From NCBI GenBank assembly GCA_016707585.1, contig JADJHL010000002.1, positions 186,001 to 250,000 of the forward strand: a DNA stretch of 64,000 nt, given 5' to 3'. The translations under genes and the position numbers were made by a program. The notes beneath the pieces are model-generated. The model did no database searches. It was not told the DNA's origin and saw only the letters and a program-made list of their open reading frames with translations. Of this stretch, positions 10,001 through 18,285 are shown one piece after another (the stretch's first letter is position 1; every line of letters starts with the position of its first letter). Source of the DNA: Ignavibacteriales bacterium. Its GTDB lineage: Bacteria > Bacteroidota > Ignavibacteria > Ignavibacteriales > Ignavibacteriaceae.

Positions 10001-10616
10001 CCAGCGATGCAACTTTTTTCTCAACCTCAGAAACAATATCATTAACACGATTTAAATCTGATTTTACTTCATCAAGTTTTCTAAGAGCCAATCTTCTTCT
10101 TAGCTTATACTTGTTTACGCCAGCAGCTTCTTCAAACATTGTACGGCGTTCTTCAGCTTTATTGCTAAGAATAGTTTCAACCATTTTTAATTCAATAACG
10201 GAATAAGCATTTGCACCAATTCCTGTATCCATAAAAAGATTGGTTATATCTTTTAACCTGCAAATGTTTTTATTTAAAAGATATTCACTCTCACCTGAGC
10301 GAAAAATTCTTCTGGTGATTGTCACATCAGTATATTCGGTTGGCAAAATACCTTTGTTGTTTTCAATCGTTAGCGATACTTCCGCCATTCCCATTGGTTT
10401 ACGTTGATTTGTTCCATTGAAAATAACATTTTCCATTTTATCGCTTCTTAGCGTGGAACTTTTTTGCTCACCGAGACACCAGCGCAATGCATCAACTACA
10501 TTTGTTTTTCCACAGCCGTTCGGTCCAACGATTGAAGTAACACCCTGATTAAAGTTAATCTGTGTTTTTTGCGCAAAAGATTTAAAGCCAAGTATTTCTA
10601 GTTTTGATAAATACAA
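7020..10616 (-). CDS. smc: Chromosome segregation ATPase SMC
   Basis: SMC dimers with ScpAB organise and segregate the chromosome. The 1198-residue protein is complete. Walker A GPNGCGKT is at 31-38 and there is a long coiled coil from about 165 to 500. The hinge, with GVSKGAKALLDN followed by a compact globular region, lies near 510-650. A second coiled coil runs to about 1040, then the ABC signature LLSGGEKTLTAIAL and Walker B FCILDEIDAPLDD near the C terminus. The start codon is TTG at 10616, six bases after the upstream stop; this start gives the canonical YLSKLEILGFKSF N terminus. It is second in the operon, behind the GH2-like membrane protein. Confidence 0.97.
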   Translation of the reverse strand: MYLSKLEILGFKSFAQKTQINFNQGVTSIVGPNGCGKTNVVDALRWCLGEQKSSTLRSDKMENVIFNGTNQRKPMGMAEVSLTIENNKGILPTEYTDVTITRRIFRSGESEYLLNKNICRLKDITNLFMDTGIGANAYSVIELKMVETILSNKAEERRTMFEEAAGVNKYKLRRRLALRKLDEVKSDLNRVNDIVSEVEKKVASLERQAKRADKYNVLTSQLRELEIDLSERELALFILKIDESKISKDENFKRKIQFESDIAKLEDEIKAARERLVEIETELKEKRNEITLQTEKIFNVQNSRSLNNERKNSLARNKERFITELEELTNQFDESKVITENGTASLSSFAEQIEQREHEKKTLDHNVDTQLEFLEQKKNILKEQSEILLEKFKEITGRENELRNTIAILESKQVSIKKLNDRIQSLTNNIAKTVGFIEELVNDKDAIQKNIAEAEENYLRKQTEKENLELELNKLKERELEKRSLIKSIKDKVSFIQNLIDNLEGVSKGAKALLDNKDWSKKGSTILAHIGDSDEKFRFAVEAALKNNLNNVLVESLEDLKRGIEYLNQNDIGKASFYFPHFEDASNKGLLNRIQSFIEKRKAKKLEQENGFISWASNAIKTRDRWKSSFNKILKNICIVDNLDKAFELFEKYNTFSFATLNGDFVSADGVIEAGSVPRLDDSLFGRKQLLENLADEFPKHEEELLEIQNSIIANENLLNEIDLKVLSEQGRLLVNDLANVDKQIGQFEFEKQKADDEIEKIQHEIKEHAAESNLFDNKKIKLESLLNTEIALRDSEERKKQTLDDEYSEYEKEYNQILTQRNELSVNIERLVGEKRNTENAIKRAEESIVVINNSISKRNEDIEVASSEINQIETELNTLKQNFNELDETKNTLNSQLEEIETRHKSLREEVNQKDSALRGLRKEREIVSDTIHNMDMTIKELDIKSANLIDHIKENYSLTLEKKDFEDLQSFDFKQRTDEVLDLKSKVKNLGPINLVAHSEYEEERERLDFLHKQRDDLVDSEKDVIKTIEEINNTAQTQFSETFEKIRGHFVKIFRTLFNPGDEADLKIEENADPLEAKIEIIAKPKGKRPTSIELLSGGEKTLTAIALLFAIYLVKPSPFCILDEIDAPLDDANIDRFTRIIEEFSKDTQFIVVTHNKRTMEAANTLYGVTMQEEGVSKLVSVRFNEDLDFVNN

Positions 10617-10621
10617 AAATT

Positions 10622-13249
10622 CTATCCAAAGATGTTAAACTGTTTAAGAGCCAATTTTAAATATTGAAAAACTGAATTGTTTACTTCATAGTAAAGCAAG
10701 AAAATTATTTTAAGTGCAAAAATTGAAATCAAACCATAGAAATAAATTCCACCGGCGTTAACATCAAAAATTACGGAGATGCCTTTTAGCAGCCTGTAAA
10801 GCAGCCAGAATACAAACAATATCAAAAAAATATAAACATAAATGTTTCCAGCGCCGGCATTTAATAATCTGTAAAGTACAATTCCAACTGGAATTAAAAG
10901 CACTACAGGAAGCATTGCCCAAACTACTGTAAAAAATACGCTTGAGAGGTAAACCTTTGTTCTTACAAAAAAAGATAACGCAGTAATTATAATTGTTAAA
11001 AGTAACATTGCAATTACGGCTAACACAAATAACCAGATTAATGCATTAATCGGATTCCATGCAAGATAACTGACTCCTGATATTAAACTCGGACTTCCGA
11101 AAGCAAGAATTATTTTTTCAAACAAAACACTATTCTTAATGTAGAAAAACATATTTGCAAAAAGCAAAGACATAACCAGTGCAACTATAATCGATAGAAA
11201 TAACGTATGATATGCTGAAATAATTCTTTGATCTCTTACATCAGCAAAAAAGTTATAAGGACGAAGTAATGCACGCGAAGCATCTTCCCTAAATTTTCTG
11301 CCCGAGTTAACAAGCACGCCCATTAATAATGCAAGAACTAATCCTGTGATTATAAAAATCATTGGGGCATCATCTTTATCGCTGCCGATTGGGATTGTAA
11401 CTTTTTCTGTGTTTTTCATTCTTGCGGATAAAACTTTATATGCAATTCTATCCTGATTTCTATCTTCGCTTATCAAACCAATGCTGTAAACATTCTCTTT
11501 GTTGTATCCGCAAATTATTGAACGATAATCACCGCGTAAATCATACATTGTGTTTGCAAAAAAACCTGCAAGATTATTTTTTTCATTAAAACTAAAAACA
11601 TCATCAAAAAATTTAGCCTGCGCTTCGTATGAAAATTTATTTACATAACCATCAGTTTGTCCAATATTTGCAGTGTAAGTTGCTTCACCAATAAATATTT
11701 TCCCTTTACCTAGAGTTGTGATAAGATTATCAACATCAGTTTGTTTATCGTTTGGCTGCTGATTTAAAAACTCAATGCCGTATAAATCAAGATTATCAAC
11801 TTGCTGAAATTCGAAATCAAAAAATGAAGCATATGTAAGAATGCCTCTATTCTTTTTTACCTGTGATGATAAATTTGTTAATAAAGCCCGATGTTCATCC
11901 GAACTAAAAAGATAACTTGAGCCAAATCCCAATCCTGCCATTGCTGAATAATTTTCATAAGCAGCAAGTAAACTTGAAAGATAATTTTTACTGCGCACAA
12001 CAAAATTCTGTGAGCCTGCAAGTCCTTCCGGTAAGTTTGCAATTGGAAGTTCTACAAAAGCAAATAAACCTATCTGCTCGCACAATCTTAAATAATACGG
12101 ATGCGGTAATGCTCTTGAAAATCTAACAGAATTAAATCCTGCTTGTTTAATTTTTTCAAAATCGCTTTCCATTCTTTCGTAAGATGAAAGGCTTCCGTAT
12201 TGATAAAAAGATGGAGTATAAGTAACTCCATATAGATTAAATGTTTTTCCGTTTAGTAAAAAATTATTTTGTGTGGATTCTAATTTAAAAATTGCAATAC
12301 TTTGATCATGCCTATCGATAAGTTGAGAGCCGCGCCACAGTTCTAGTCTTACAATATAACTTGCGGGATTTTCGGGACTCCAAAAGGCTGGCGAAGAAAT
12401 TGTAATGCTATTATTAATTTCAACTTGTTTGTTTTGCTTCAATACAAAATTATTATCACTTAAACTTGAGCCTGATCCAATGTTTGAACCTGAACTTAAA
12501 CTTGTCCTACCATCTGGATAAAAAAACTGAGTGCGTAATGTAAAACTTGTTTGAGTGCCAAGTGTATCAGAAACCTTTTTAAACTCTTTATTATCTATAA
12601 TAGATTTTAATGTAATAACAGCACTATTTGATTTAATGTTAACTTCAGTTTTAAATGTAAGATCTGAAATGCTAACATTTGGAGTTAAATGTAAATAGAC
12701 ATCTCGAATAACTCCGCCAAAATTTTGCGGAAATAAAAATCTTTGCTTAAGCGGAATTGTGTTTTTACTATCAAGCTTATAAGAAAGTTTTACAGAGATG
12801 ATATTTGATTTATCAGATTTTAAAATATCTCGTGGAAGTGAAACTGTAAAAGGAAACTCACCACCAGGATGACGATATATTATAACTTTGTTTACAGAAA
12901 TATCTGCCGAGTAGTTTAATCCAAAAAAGTTTAGTGAAATTTTATTGTTACTTATCTGATCATTTGTAAGCGAAAAGCTTTTTTCAAAAACAAAATCACC
13001 TTTCCCATCAAAAATAGATGGAACTGTTATGCTAACTTTTTCCTTTTTATCATCATCAGCAGGGTAAACTTTCCAATTCCCGTTTAGAGAAATAACATCA
13101 CGTGTATTTGTGATATCAAAAAAAAGTTGATCCGATGTATTTAATTTATAATTTGGAAGATCTTTGAAGATAACCTGCGGAAAAATTACCTGATTGGAAA
13201 TTATTGCGGTTATAAATAGATTGTAAAGTAAACTTTTGAGGAAAATCAT
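10622..13249 (-). CDS. GH2-like (beta-galactosidase fold) protein fused to a multi-pass membrane domain
   Basis: This 875-residue protein begins with a signal peptide or anchor (about residues 2-25). Residues 30-320 look like the jelly-roll and immunoglobulin-like domains of glycoside hydrolase family 2. The TIM-barrel part starts near 340 with FNLYGVTY and ends near 560. A GEATYTANI segment fits the GH2 nucleophile strand, but the usual Asn-Glu acid/base site is replaced by GFGSSY, so hydrolysis is doubtful. From about 655 to the end there are six or so hydrophobic helices resembling a Yip1-type membrane domain. It heads the operon with smc and lipid A genes, behind a putative promoter. Biological role unknown. 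Confidence 0.72.
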   Translation of the reverse strand: MIFLKSLLYNLFITAIISNQVIFPQVIFKDLPNYKLNTSDQLFFDITNTRDVISLNGNWKVYPADDDKKEKVSITVPSIFDGKGDFVFEKSFSLTNDQISNNKISLNFFGLNYSADISVNKVIIYRHPGGEFPFTVSLPRDILKSDKSNIISVKLSYKLDSKNTIPLKQRFLFPQNFGGVIRDVYLHLTPNVSISDLTFKTEVNIKSNSAVITLKSIIDNKEFKKVSDTLGTQTSFTLRTQFFYPDGRTSLSSGSNIGSGSSLSDNNFVLKQNKQVEINNSITISSPAFWSPENPASYIVRLELWRGSQLIDRHDQSIAIFKLESTQNNFLLNGKTFNLYGVTYTPSFYQYGSLSSYERMESDFEKIKQAGFNSVRFSRALPHPYYLRLCEQIGLFAFVELPIANLPEGLAGSQNFVVRSKNYLSSLLAAYENYSAMAGLGFGSSYLFSSDEHRALLTNLSSQVKKNRGILTYASFFDFEFQQVDNLDLYGIEFLNQQPNDKQTDVDNLITTLGKGKIFIGEATYTANIGQTDGYVNKFSYEAQAKFFDDVFSFNEKNNLAGFFANTMYDLRGDYRSIICGYNKENVYSIGLISEDRNQDRIAYKVLSARMKNTEKVTIPIGSDKDDAPMIFIITGLVLALLMGVLVNSGRKFREDASRALLRPYNFFADVRDQRIISAYHTLFLSIIVALVMSLLFANMFFYIKNSVLFEKIILAFGSPSLISGVSYLAWNPINALIWLFVLAVIAMLLLTIIITALSFFVRTKVYLSSVFFTVVWAMLPVVLLIPVGIVLYRLLNAGAGNIYVYIFLILFVFWLLYRLLKGISVIFDVNAGGIYFYGLISIFALKIIFLLYYEVNNSVFQYLKLALKQFNIFG

Positions 13250-13281
13250 TCTTTGCTACAAAACTCCTGAAAAATAAGGTA

Positions 13282-13313
13282 CAAATATAACCTCAAATCG
13301 AAGGGATTGCAAT
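13282..13313 (-). promoter_or_regulatory. Putative Bacteroidetes-type promoter for the GH2-like/smc/lipid A operon
   Basis: On the minus strand TATATTTG (13289-13282) fits the TAnnTTTG -7 element exactly. ATTG (13313-13310) lies 20 bases upstream as a possible -33 element. The first start codon is about 30 bases further on. It lies just behind the tpiA terminator, where a new transcription start is expected. Based on sequence match only. Confidence 0.5.
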
Positions 13314-13319
13314 GAAATG

Positions 13320-13350
13320 AAAGCCTGATTTAAGTTAAAAATCAGGCTTT
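13320..13350 (-). terminator. Intrinsic terminator after tpiA
   Basis: A perfect 12-base stem (AAAGCCTGATTT paired with AAATCAGGCTTT) has a 7-base loop. It lies 19 bases past the tpiA stop and is followed on the minus strand by a weak T-rich stretch. The weak T run means it may act partly by structure alone. Confidence 0.75.
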
Positions 13351-13368
13351 CGAAAAGAAAATAAAATA

Positions 13369-14124
13369 TTAAGCGCCTTTTATAATCCCTATGAAGGAAT
13401 CAGCCTTTAAGCAAGCACCACCAACCAAAGCTCCATCAATATCTTTTTGAGAAAGTAGTTCTTTTGCATTATCAGGTTTTACACTACCACCATACTGGAT
13501 TGTTACATCATTTGCTATTTCTAATGAGTAATCAATCTCTATTAAGTCACGAATAAACTCGTGAACTTCTTGAGCTTGAGCAGGACTTGCGGTTTTTCCG
13601 GTTCCAATTGCCCAAACAGGTTCATAAGCAATAATAATGTTTTTCATTTCTGCTTCGGTAATTCCAGCTAAACCAAGCAGTACTTGTTTTTTTATTACAT
13701 CATTTGTTATTCCGGTTTCACGTTCTTCTAAAAGTTCGCCAACACAAAAAATTGGTTTCAATCCCGCAGCCAAAGCTTTTTTGATTTTTTTATTTATCAT
13801 TTCATCGCTTTCACCAAAAATTGCCCTGCGTTCTGAATGTCCAAGAATTACATATTCACATCCAACAGATTTTAACATTGATGCAGATATCTCACCAGTA
13901 AAAGCTCCATTTTCTTCAAAGTGCATATTTTGTGCACCAAGTTTTATCTGGCTGCCTTTTAAAAGTTTTGATGCTTCTGAAAGCGAAGTAAACGGTGGAC
14001 AAACAATTACATCACAATTTGGTTTTTCATTTTGTAAAAGATTTTTTAACTCAACAATAAGTTTTTCTGATTGAGCTAAATCATTATTCATTTTCCAGTT
14101 TCCGGCAATAACAGTTTTACGCAT
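13369..14124 (-). CDS. tpiA: Triosephosphate isomerase
   Basis: TpiA interconverts dihydroxyacetone phosphate and glyceraldehyde 3-phosphate in glycolysis. The 251-residue length is standard. The substrate-binding lysine lies in GNWKMN (8-13), the catalytic His is His96 in LGHSERR, and the catalytic Glu is Glu168 in AYEPVWAIGTGK. The phosphate-binding YGGSVK and GALVGGA segments are near the C terminus. A GAGGA ribosome site precedes the ATG at 14124. The gene stands alone with its own terminator and is transcribed divergently from queC across about 270 bases. No anomaly seen. Confidence 0.98.
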   Translation of the reverse strand: MRKTVIAGNWKMNNDLAQSEKLIVELKNLLQNEKPNCDVIVCPPFTSLSEASKLLKGSQIKLGAQNMHFEENGAFTGEISASMLKSVGCEYVILGHSERRAIFGESDEMINKKIKKALAAGLKPIFCVGELLEERETGITNDVIKKQVLLGLAGITEAEMKNIIIAYEPVWAIGTGKTASPAQAQEVHEFIRDLIEIDYSLEIANDVTIQYGGSVKPDNAKELLSQKDIDGALVGGACLKADSFIGIIKGA

Positions 14125-14395
14125 TTTTTCCTCAAAGGTTTAATAAAATTTCTTTGTAAAATTAAGAAAGAAAATATTGGATTTAAACTCTATAATCTTT
14201 TGGCTTAGCCTTCTCTAATAGGAGCGTGTTTTATCTTTGCTTTCTCTGGGAGAAATGCTGCTAAAAACTTTTCATTAAAAGTCGACAAAGATTTTCGCAA
14301 AGACAGCAAAGAATTGCATAATGAACAATCCTAATAATCTTTTAATCCTTTTTAGTATTTTGTGGTAGAAATTTTCAATCATAAAAACTTCATAA

Positions 14396-15088
14396 ATGCA
14401 GTTATCAAAACAAAATATTGCAGTTATTGCCTTAAGCGGTGGAATGGATAGTTGTGTTACTGCAGCAATCGCTAATCTTGATTACGAGCTTGCTTTTGCT
14501 CATATCAATTACGGACAAAGAACTGTAAACAGAGAATTAAAATCATTTAATGAAATTGCTGATCATTACAGAGTTAAAAAAAGACTAATTATTGATTACA
14601 CACATCTCTCAAAAATCGGCGGATCATCTCTTACGGATAAGAATATCGAAGTAACAAAAGCTGATTTAGAAAACCCGGATGTTCCATCTTCTTATGTTCC
14701 GTTTAGAAATGCAAACATTCTTTCCGCTTGTGTTAGCTGGGCTGAAGTTTTAAACGCAAACGCTGTTTTTATCGGAGCTGTTTACGAAGATTCGTCTGGT
14801 TATCCCGATTGCAGACCGGATTTTTTTACTGCTTACGAAAAAATGATTGACCTTGGTACAAAACCGGAAACACAAATTAAAATTGTTACTCCAATAATAA
14901 ACTTATCCAAGGCAGAAATTGTTAAGAAAGGAATTGAACTTGATGCGCCGCTTCATTTAACTTGGAGTTGCTATCAAAATGAAGATGAAGCTTGCGGTAT
15001 TTGTGATAGTTGTGCATTGCGTTTACGAGGATTTCAGCAAGCTGGTTTTGATGATCCAATAAAGTATAAAGTTAGACCAAAGTATTAA
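14396..15088 (+). CDS. queC: 7-cyano-7-deazaguanine synthase QueC
   Basis: QueC converts 7-carboxy-7-deazaguanine to preQ0 with ATP and ammonia, a step in queuosine biosynthesis. The 230-residue protein carries the PP-loop SGGMDS at 14-19. Its C-terminal zinc site is formed by Cys192, Cys200, Cys203 and Cys206 (CGICDSC). It is followed after 21 bases by queF, the next enzyme of the pathway. queD and queE are not in the window. I looked for a preQ1 riboswitch in the upstream 270 bases and did not find its conserved core. Confidence 0.96.
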   Translation: MQLSKQNIAVIALSGGMDSCVTAAIANLDYELAFAHINYGQRTVNRELKSFNEIADHYRVKKRLIIDYTHLSKIGGSSLTDKNIEVTKADLENPDVPSSYVPFRNANILSACVSWAEVLNANAVFIGAVYEDSSGYPDCRPDFFTAYEKMIDLGTKPETQIKIVTPIINLSKAEIVKKGIELDAPLHLTWSCYQNEDEACGICDSCALRLRGFQQAGFDDPIKYKVRPKY

Positions 15089-15109
15089 TTAAGAAAGACA
15101 ACAAAAAAC

Positions 15110-15511
15110 ATGAACGAAAAAACAAAAATCTTAGAAACTTTTGAAAATAAATATCCTGACAGAGATTACACTGTAACTCATATTGCACCAGAGTTTACTT
15201 CTCTTTGCCCTAAAACCGGGCAGCCTGATTTTGCAACTATAACTCTTGAGTATGAACCAGATAAACTTTGTGTGGAATTAAAATCTTATAAATTCTATCT
15301 TCAATCTTATAGGAATGATGGAATATTTTTTGAAAGTGTTACAAATAAAATTCTTGATGATCTTGTTGAAGTTACTCACCCAAGATTTATGAAAATTACT
15401 GCTGAGTTTAACACTCGAGGTGGAATTTCATCCGTTATAGAAGTTGAGTATTACAACGATGATTTTTATGAGGATGAAGATGAAGAAGAAAGTGATGATT
15501 TACTAAATTAA
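15110..15511 (+). CDS. queF: PreQ0 reductase QueF (short, type I)
   Basis: QueF reduces the nitrile of preQ0 to the amine preQ1 with NADPH. This 133-residue protein is of the unimodular GTP-cyclohydrolase-like type. The catalytic Cys33 lies in SLCPKTGQPD with Asp40 after it, and the family QSYRNDGIFFE segment follows at about residues 64-74. It sits behind queC in the same operon. The C terminus is strongly acidic (about 13 Asp/Glu in the last 20 residues), which is not part of the catalytic core. Downstream, 125 bases contain a short palindrome and then glnD. Confidence 0.95.
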   Translation: MNEKTKILETFENKYPDRDYTVTHIAPEFTSLCPKTGQPDFATITLEYEPDKLCVELKSYKFYLQSYRNDGIFFESVTNKILDDLVEVTHPRFMKITAEFNTRGGISSVIEVEYYNDDFYEDEDEEESDDLLN

Positions 15512-15585
15512 AGTATCTGTCATTCCGTCCAGATTTTTACAGGATCGGAATCTACCGGAATAATATGTTTAGAAGCTAAAACAAG

Positions 15586-15605
15586 CCTGTCTGCCGACAG
15601 GCAGG
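15586..15605. repeat. GC-rich palindromic element CCTGTCTG/CAGGCAGG
   Basis: Eight-base arms with one G-U pair enclose a 4-base loop (CCGA). The element is far richer in G+C than its surroundings. It lies between queF and glnD, about 75 bases past the queF stop. It resembles small palindromes scattered in many Bacteroidetes-group genomes; it could help end transcription. Confidence 0.6.
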
Positions 15606-15636
15606 TTCAACTTAAAATTAAGCAATACTATTTAAT

Positions 15637-18210
15637 ATGCTTCGCTTATTAGAAATAAAAAAAGAATTTCTTAAAGAAAGAGAAAATCTTTTTGCGTCAT
15701 TCAATGGCAAATCTGATGCTTTTGTGTTTAGCAAAAACTACAGTTTGCTTTTAGAAGATACAATTAGAATAATTCTTGCTGATAAGAAAATTTCATTTGC
15801 TTTAGCTTCTGCAGGTAGTTTTAGCAGACGTGAGCTTTCTCCATATTCAGATATTGATTTAATGATTATTTCCAATTCAATTGATAAAGATGATGAAGAA
15901 ATAAAATCATTGATTACAAGCTTATGGGATGGCGGAATTGAGGCTTCACACACAGTTCGTGAAGTAACTGATATACAAAAATATTTAACGACTGATCTTC
16001 ATACCTTTACACAATTTTTTGAAACTCGTTTTATTTCTGGTAATGATGTTCTTTATAATATATGGAATACAACTCTTTTAGATTCAATAAATGATGAAAC
16101 AAAAAAACTTTTAATCACAAATTTTATAGATGATGTAAAACAGCGGCACGAAAAGTATGGTGGCTCACCTAAAATGCTTGAGCCAAATGTTAAAATGTCT
16201 GCTGGCGGTTTACGAGACTTTCAATCCATCGAATGGATGATGATGATTTCTAGAAAGCATCTGTTAAACTCGCAACACGAATTAACTGAAGCTGAAATGT
16301 TTATCAATCATCTTAAAAAAAATAAATTAACAACGGCTGCAGAGTGTAAACGATTACTAGAAAGCTACAAATTAATTCTTACTATTCGTCATCTTCTTCA
16401 CATTATTACAAAATCCAAAACAGATAGATTTGAATTTACAAATCAATTAAAACTTGCTGCGATTTTTGGATTTGATGAAAGTGATTTGATGCCCTTTATG
16501 AAAAACTACTTTAATGCTACCAATGTGGTTTTTCGTGTAACTCATACCCTGATTAAAAAATACAAAGTTGAGTACGTAAATCCTGTTCCCGATTCTTTAT
16601 CATACGATCTAGATGATGATTTTTATATAAAAAACAAAGTTATTTATCAAAGGAAAAAAGAAGCACTAACTCTTTCAGATATTTTCAGAGTTTTTTATTA
16701 CAGAGTTTATCACAATGCTGGATTTGATGATCATCTTCGCACAAAGATTATTGAAGCGACAGAAAATGCAGAAGAGAATAATTGGTCGCAGCCAGATTCA
16801 TCAGTTTTTTTTAGAGAGATTTTAAAATTTTCCCGTCATGTTGGTTCAACACTTTCAATTATGAATGAGCTTGGTGTACTTGGTGCGTTTCTACCAGAGT
16901 TTGGTGACTTAAATGGTTTTATGCAGCATGGAGTTTATCATTGTTACACCGCTGATGAACATACATTAATTACAATTCGCAATTTAGAAAAACTCGCAAA
17001 TCAAAATTCATCATACAGCCAGTTATATAATTCAATTAAAGATAAAGAAATTATTAATCTCGCTTTACTCTTACATGATATTGCAAAACCGATTGACATC
17101 TCCGGACACGAAATTATCGGAGCAGAAATGGCTTCTTCAATTATGATCAGGCTTGGATATGAAGAGGAAGAAATTAATAAAGTTGGTTTCCTTGTAAAGA
17201 ATCATTTGATGATGGAACAAGTTGCCTTTCGCAGAAATTTAAATGATCCGGAAACATTAAATGGATTTGCAACAAAGTTTAACTCTATTGAAGAACTTGA
17301 TTTACTTTATCTTATAACTTATGCTGATTTATCCGCAGTTAATCCTGCAGTTTGGACTTCGTGGAAAGCGGAATTGCTTTCTGAACTTTATAGAAAAAGT
17401 AAAGCGATGATTCAGGATAAAATTTCTGGTGAAGAACTTCTTTACTCAACGATTTATTCTGCTCCAAAAGATATTTCCAAACATTCAGATAAGATTACGG
17501 AAAATCATGTGCAGGATCATTTTGATTCTTTACACGATGATATGGGGTATGTAAATCATTTTTCTGATGAAGAAATTGCTTTGCACGTAGAAGAGATTTT
17601 AAAAGGTGATAGTGTTTCTGTTCTCTTTAAAGAACTTGATGATTTTACAAATGTCACTATCATAACAAAAGATTTTCCTTCATTGCTTTCAAAACTTTGC
17701 GGAGTTTTTGCAATTAACGATGCAAATATTCATTCAGCAAAAATATTTACACGAAAAGATGGAATTGTAATCGACACGTTTCTCGTTACTGATTTCAGGT
17801 CTCATAAACGAATTGACACAAATAAATATGAAAAGATAAAAGAAGATTTTTATTCAGTTATAAATGGATTTTTAGAACTTCACCAGGAAGTTGCAAAATT
17901 AAAAACGCGATGGTGGAGAATTGAAAATAAATTATTTAAACGAAGCGGACAAATAAAAATCACGTTTGAAAAGCATGATCGTTATACAATTTTGGATGTT
18001 CATTCTCCTGATAGATTAGGATTTTTATATCACGTTACAAATAAAATGAATAAACTTGGTCTGATAATTTACTTTGCAAAAATCTCCACCAAAGGCGATG
18101 ATATTGTGGATTCATTTTATGTGCTGGATAGAAACGGTCACAAAGTTTCACAAAATGATTATCAATTTATTATTTCAGAACTAACAGATACTATAACACA
18201 AATATTGTAG
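15637..18210 (+). CDS. glnD: GlnD-type uridylyltransferase/uridylyl-removing enzyme
   Basis: GlnD attaches UMP to PII signal proteins and removes it again in response to glutamine. The 857-residue protein has the full architecture. The nucleotidyltransferase motif GSFSRRE is at 60-66 with catalytic Asp72 and Asp74. A helical GlnE-like region is followed by an HD domain (LLLHDIAKPID near residue 488) and two C-terminal ACT domains at about 670-750 and 780-855. All four parts appear intact, so both activities are plausible. No glnB or glnK gene is nearby. A palindrome starts one base after the stop. Confidence 0.93.
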   Translation: MLRLLEIKKEFLKERENLFASFNGKSDAFVFSKNYSLLLEDTIRIILADKKISFALASAGSFSRRELSPYSDIDLMIISNSIDKDDEEIKSLITSLWDGGIEASHTVREVTDIQKYLTTDLHTFTQFFETRFISGNDVLYNIWNTTLLDSINDETKKLLITNFIDDVKQRHEKYGGSPKMLEPNVKMSAGGLRDFQSIEWMMMISRKHLLNSQHELTEAEMFINHLKKNKLTTAAECKRLLESYKLILTIRHLLHIITKSKTDRFEFTNQLKLAAIFGFDESDLMPFMKNYFNATNVVFRVTHTLIKKYKVEYVNPVPDSLSYDLDDDFYIKNKVIYQRKKEALTLSDIFRVFYYRVYHNAGFDDHLRTKIIEATENAEENNWSQPDSSVFFREILKFSRHVGSTLSIMNELGVLGAFLPEFGDLNGFMQHGVYHCYTADEHTLITIRNLEKLANQNSSYSQLYNSIKDKEIINLALLLHDIAKPIDISGHEIIGAEMASSIMIRLGYEEEEINKVGFLVKNHLMMEQVAFRRNLNDPETLNGFATKFNSIEELDLLYLITYADLSAVNPAVWTSWKAELLSELYRKSKAMIQDKISGEELLYSTIYSAPKDISKHSDKITENHVQDHFDSLHDDMGYVNHFSDEEIALHVEEILKGDSVSVLFKELDDFTNVTIITKDFPSLLSKLCGVFAINDANIHSAKIFTRKDGIVIDTFLVTDFRSHKRIDTNKYEKIKEDFYSVINGFLELHQEVAKLKTRWWRIENKLFKRSGQIKITFEKHDRYTILDVHSPDRLGFLYHVTNKMNKLGLIIYFAKISTKGDDIVDSFYVLDRNGHKVSQNDYQFIISELTDTITQIL

Positions 18211-18241
18211 CTCAGTTCGCCAAGGCGAATCCAGTCCTGAG
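18211..18241. repeat. Nested palindrome immediately after glnD
   Basis: The inner perfect palindrome TTCGCCAAGGCGAA is at 18216-18229. Outer arms CTCAG (18211-18215) and CTGAG (18237-18241) can also pair. It begins directly after the glnD stop codon. There is no T run, so it is probably a dispersed repeat, possibly protecting or ending the transcript. Confidence 0.55.
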
Positions 18242-18285
18242 ATTTTAAGGATTGTTTAGAGAACTTAAAAATTATAGGTGCGATT

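Noticed and set aside
9859..10206. Plus-strand open frame of 115 residues inside smc
   Set aside because: It is the reverse complement of coiled-coil codons of smc; serine-rich composition is typical of such antisense frames.
14125..14395. preQ1 riboswitch upstream of queC
   Set aside because: The region lacks the conserved loop and the CCCTCTATAAAAAACTAA-like tail of the class I switch; no alternative class core was recognised.
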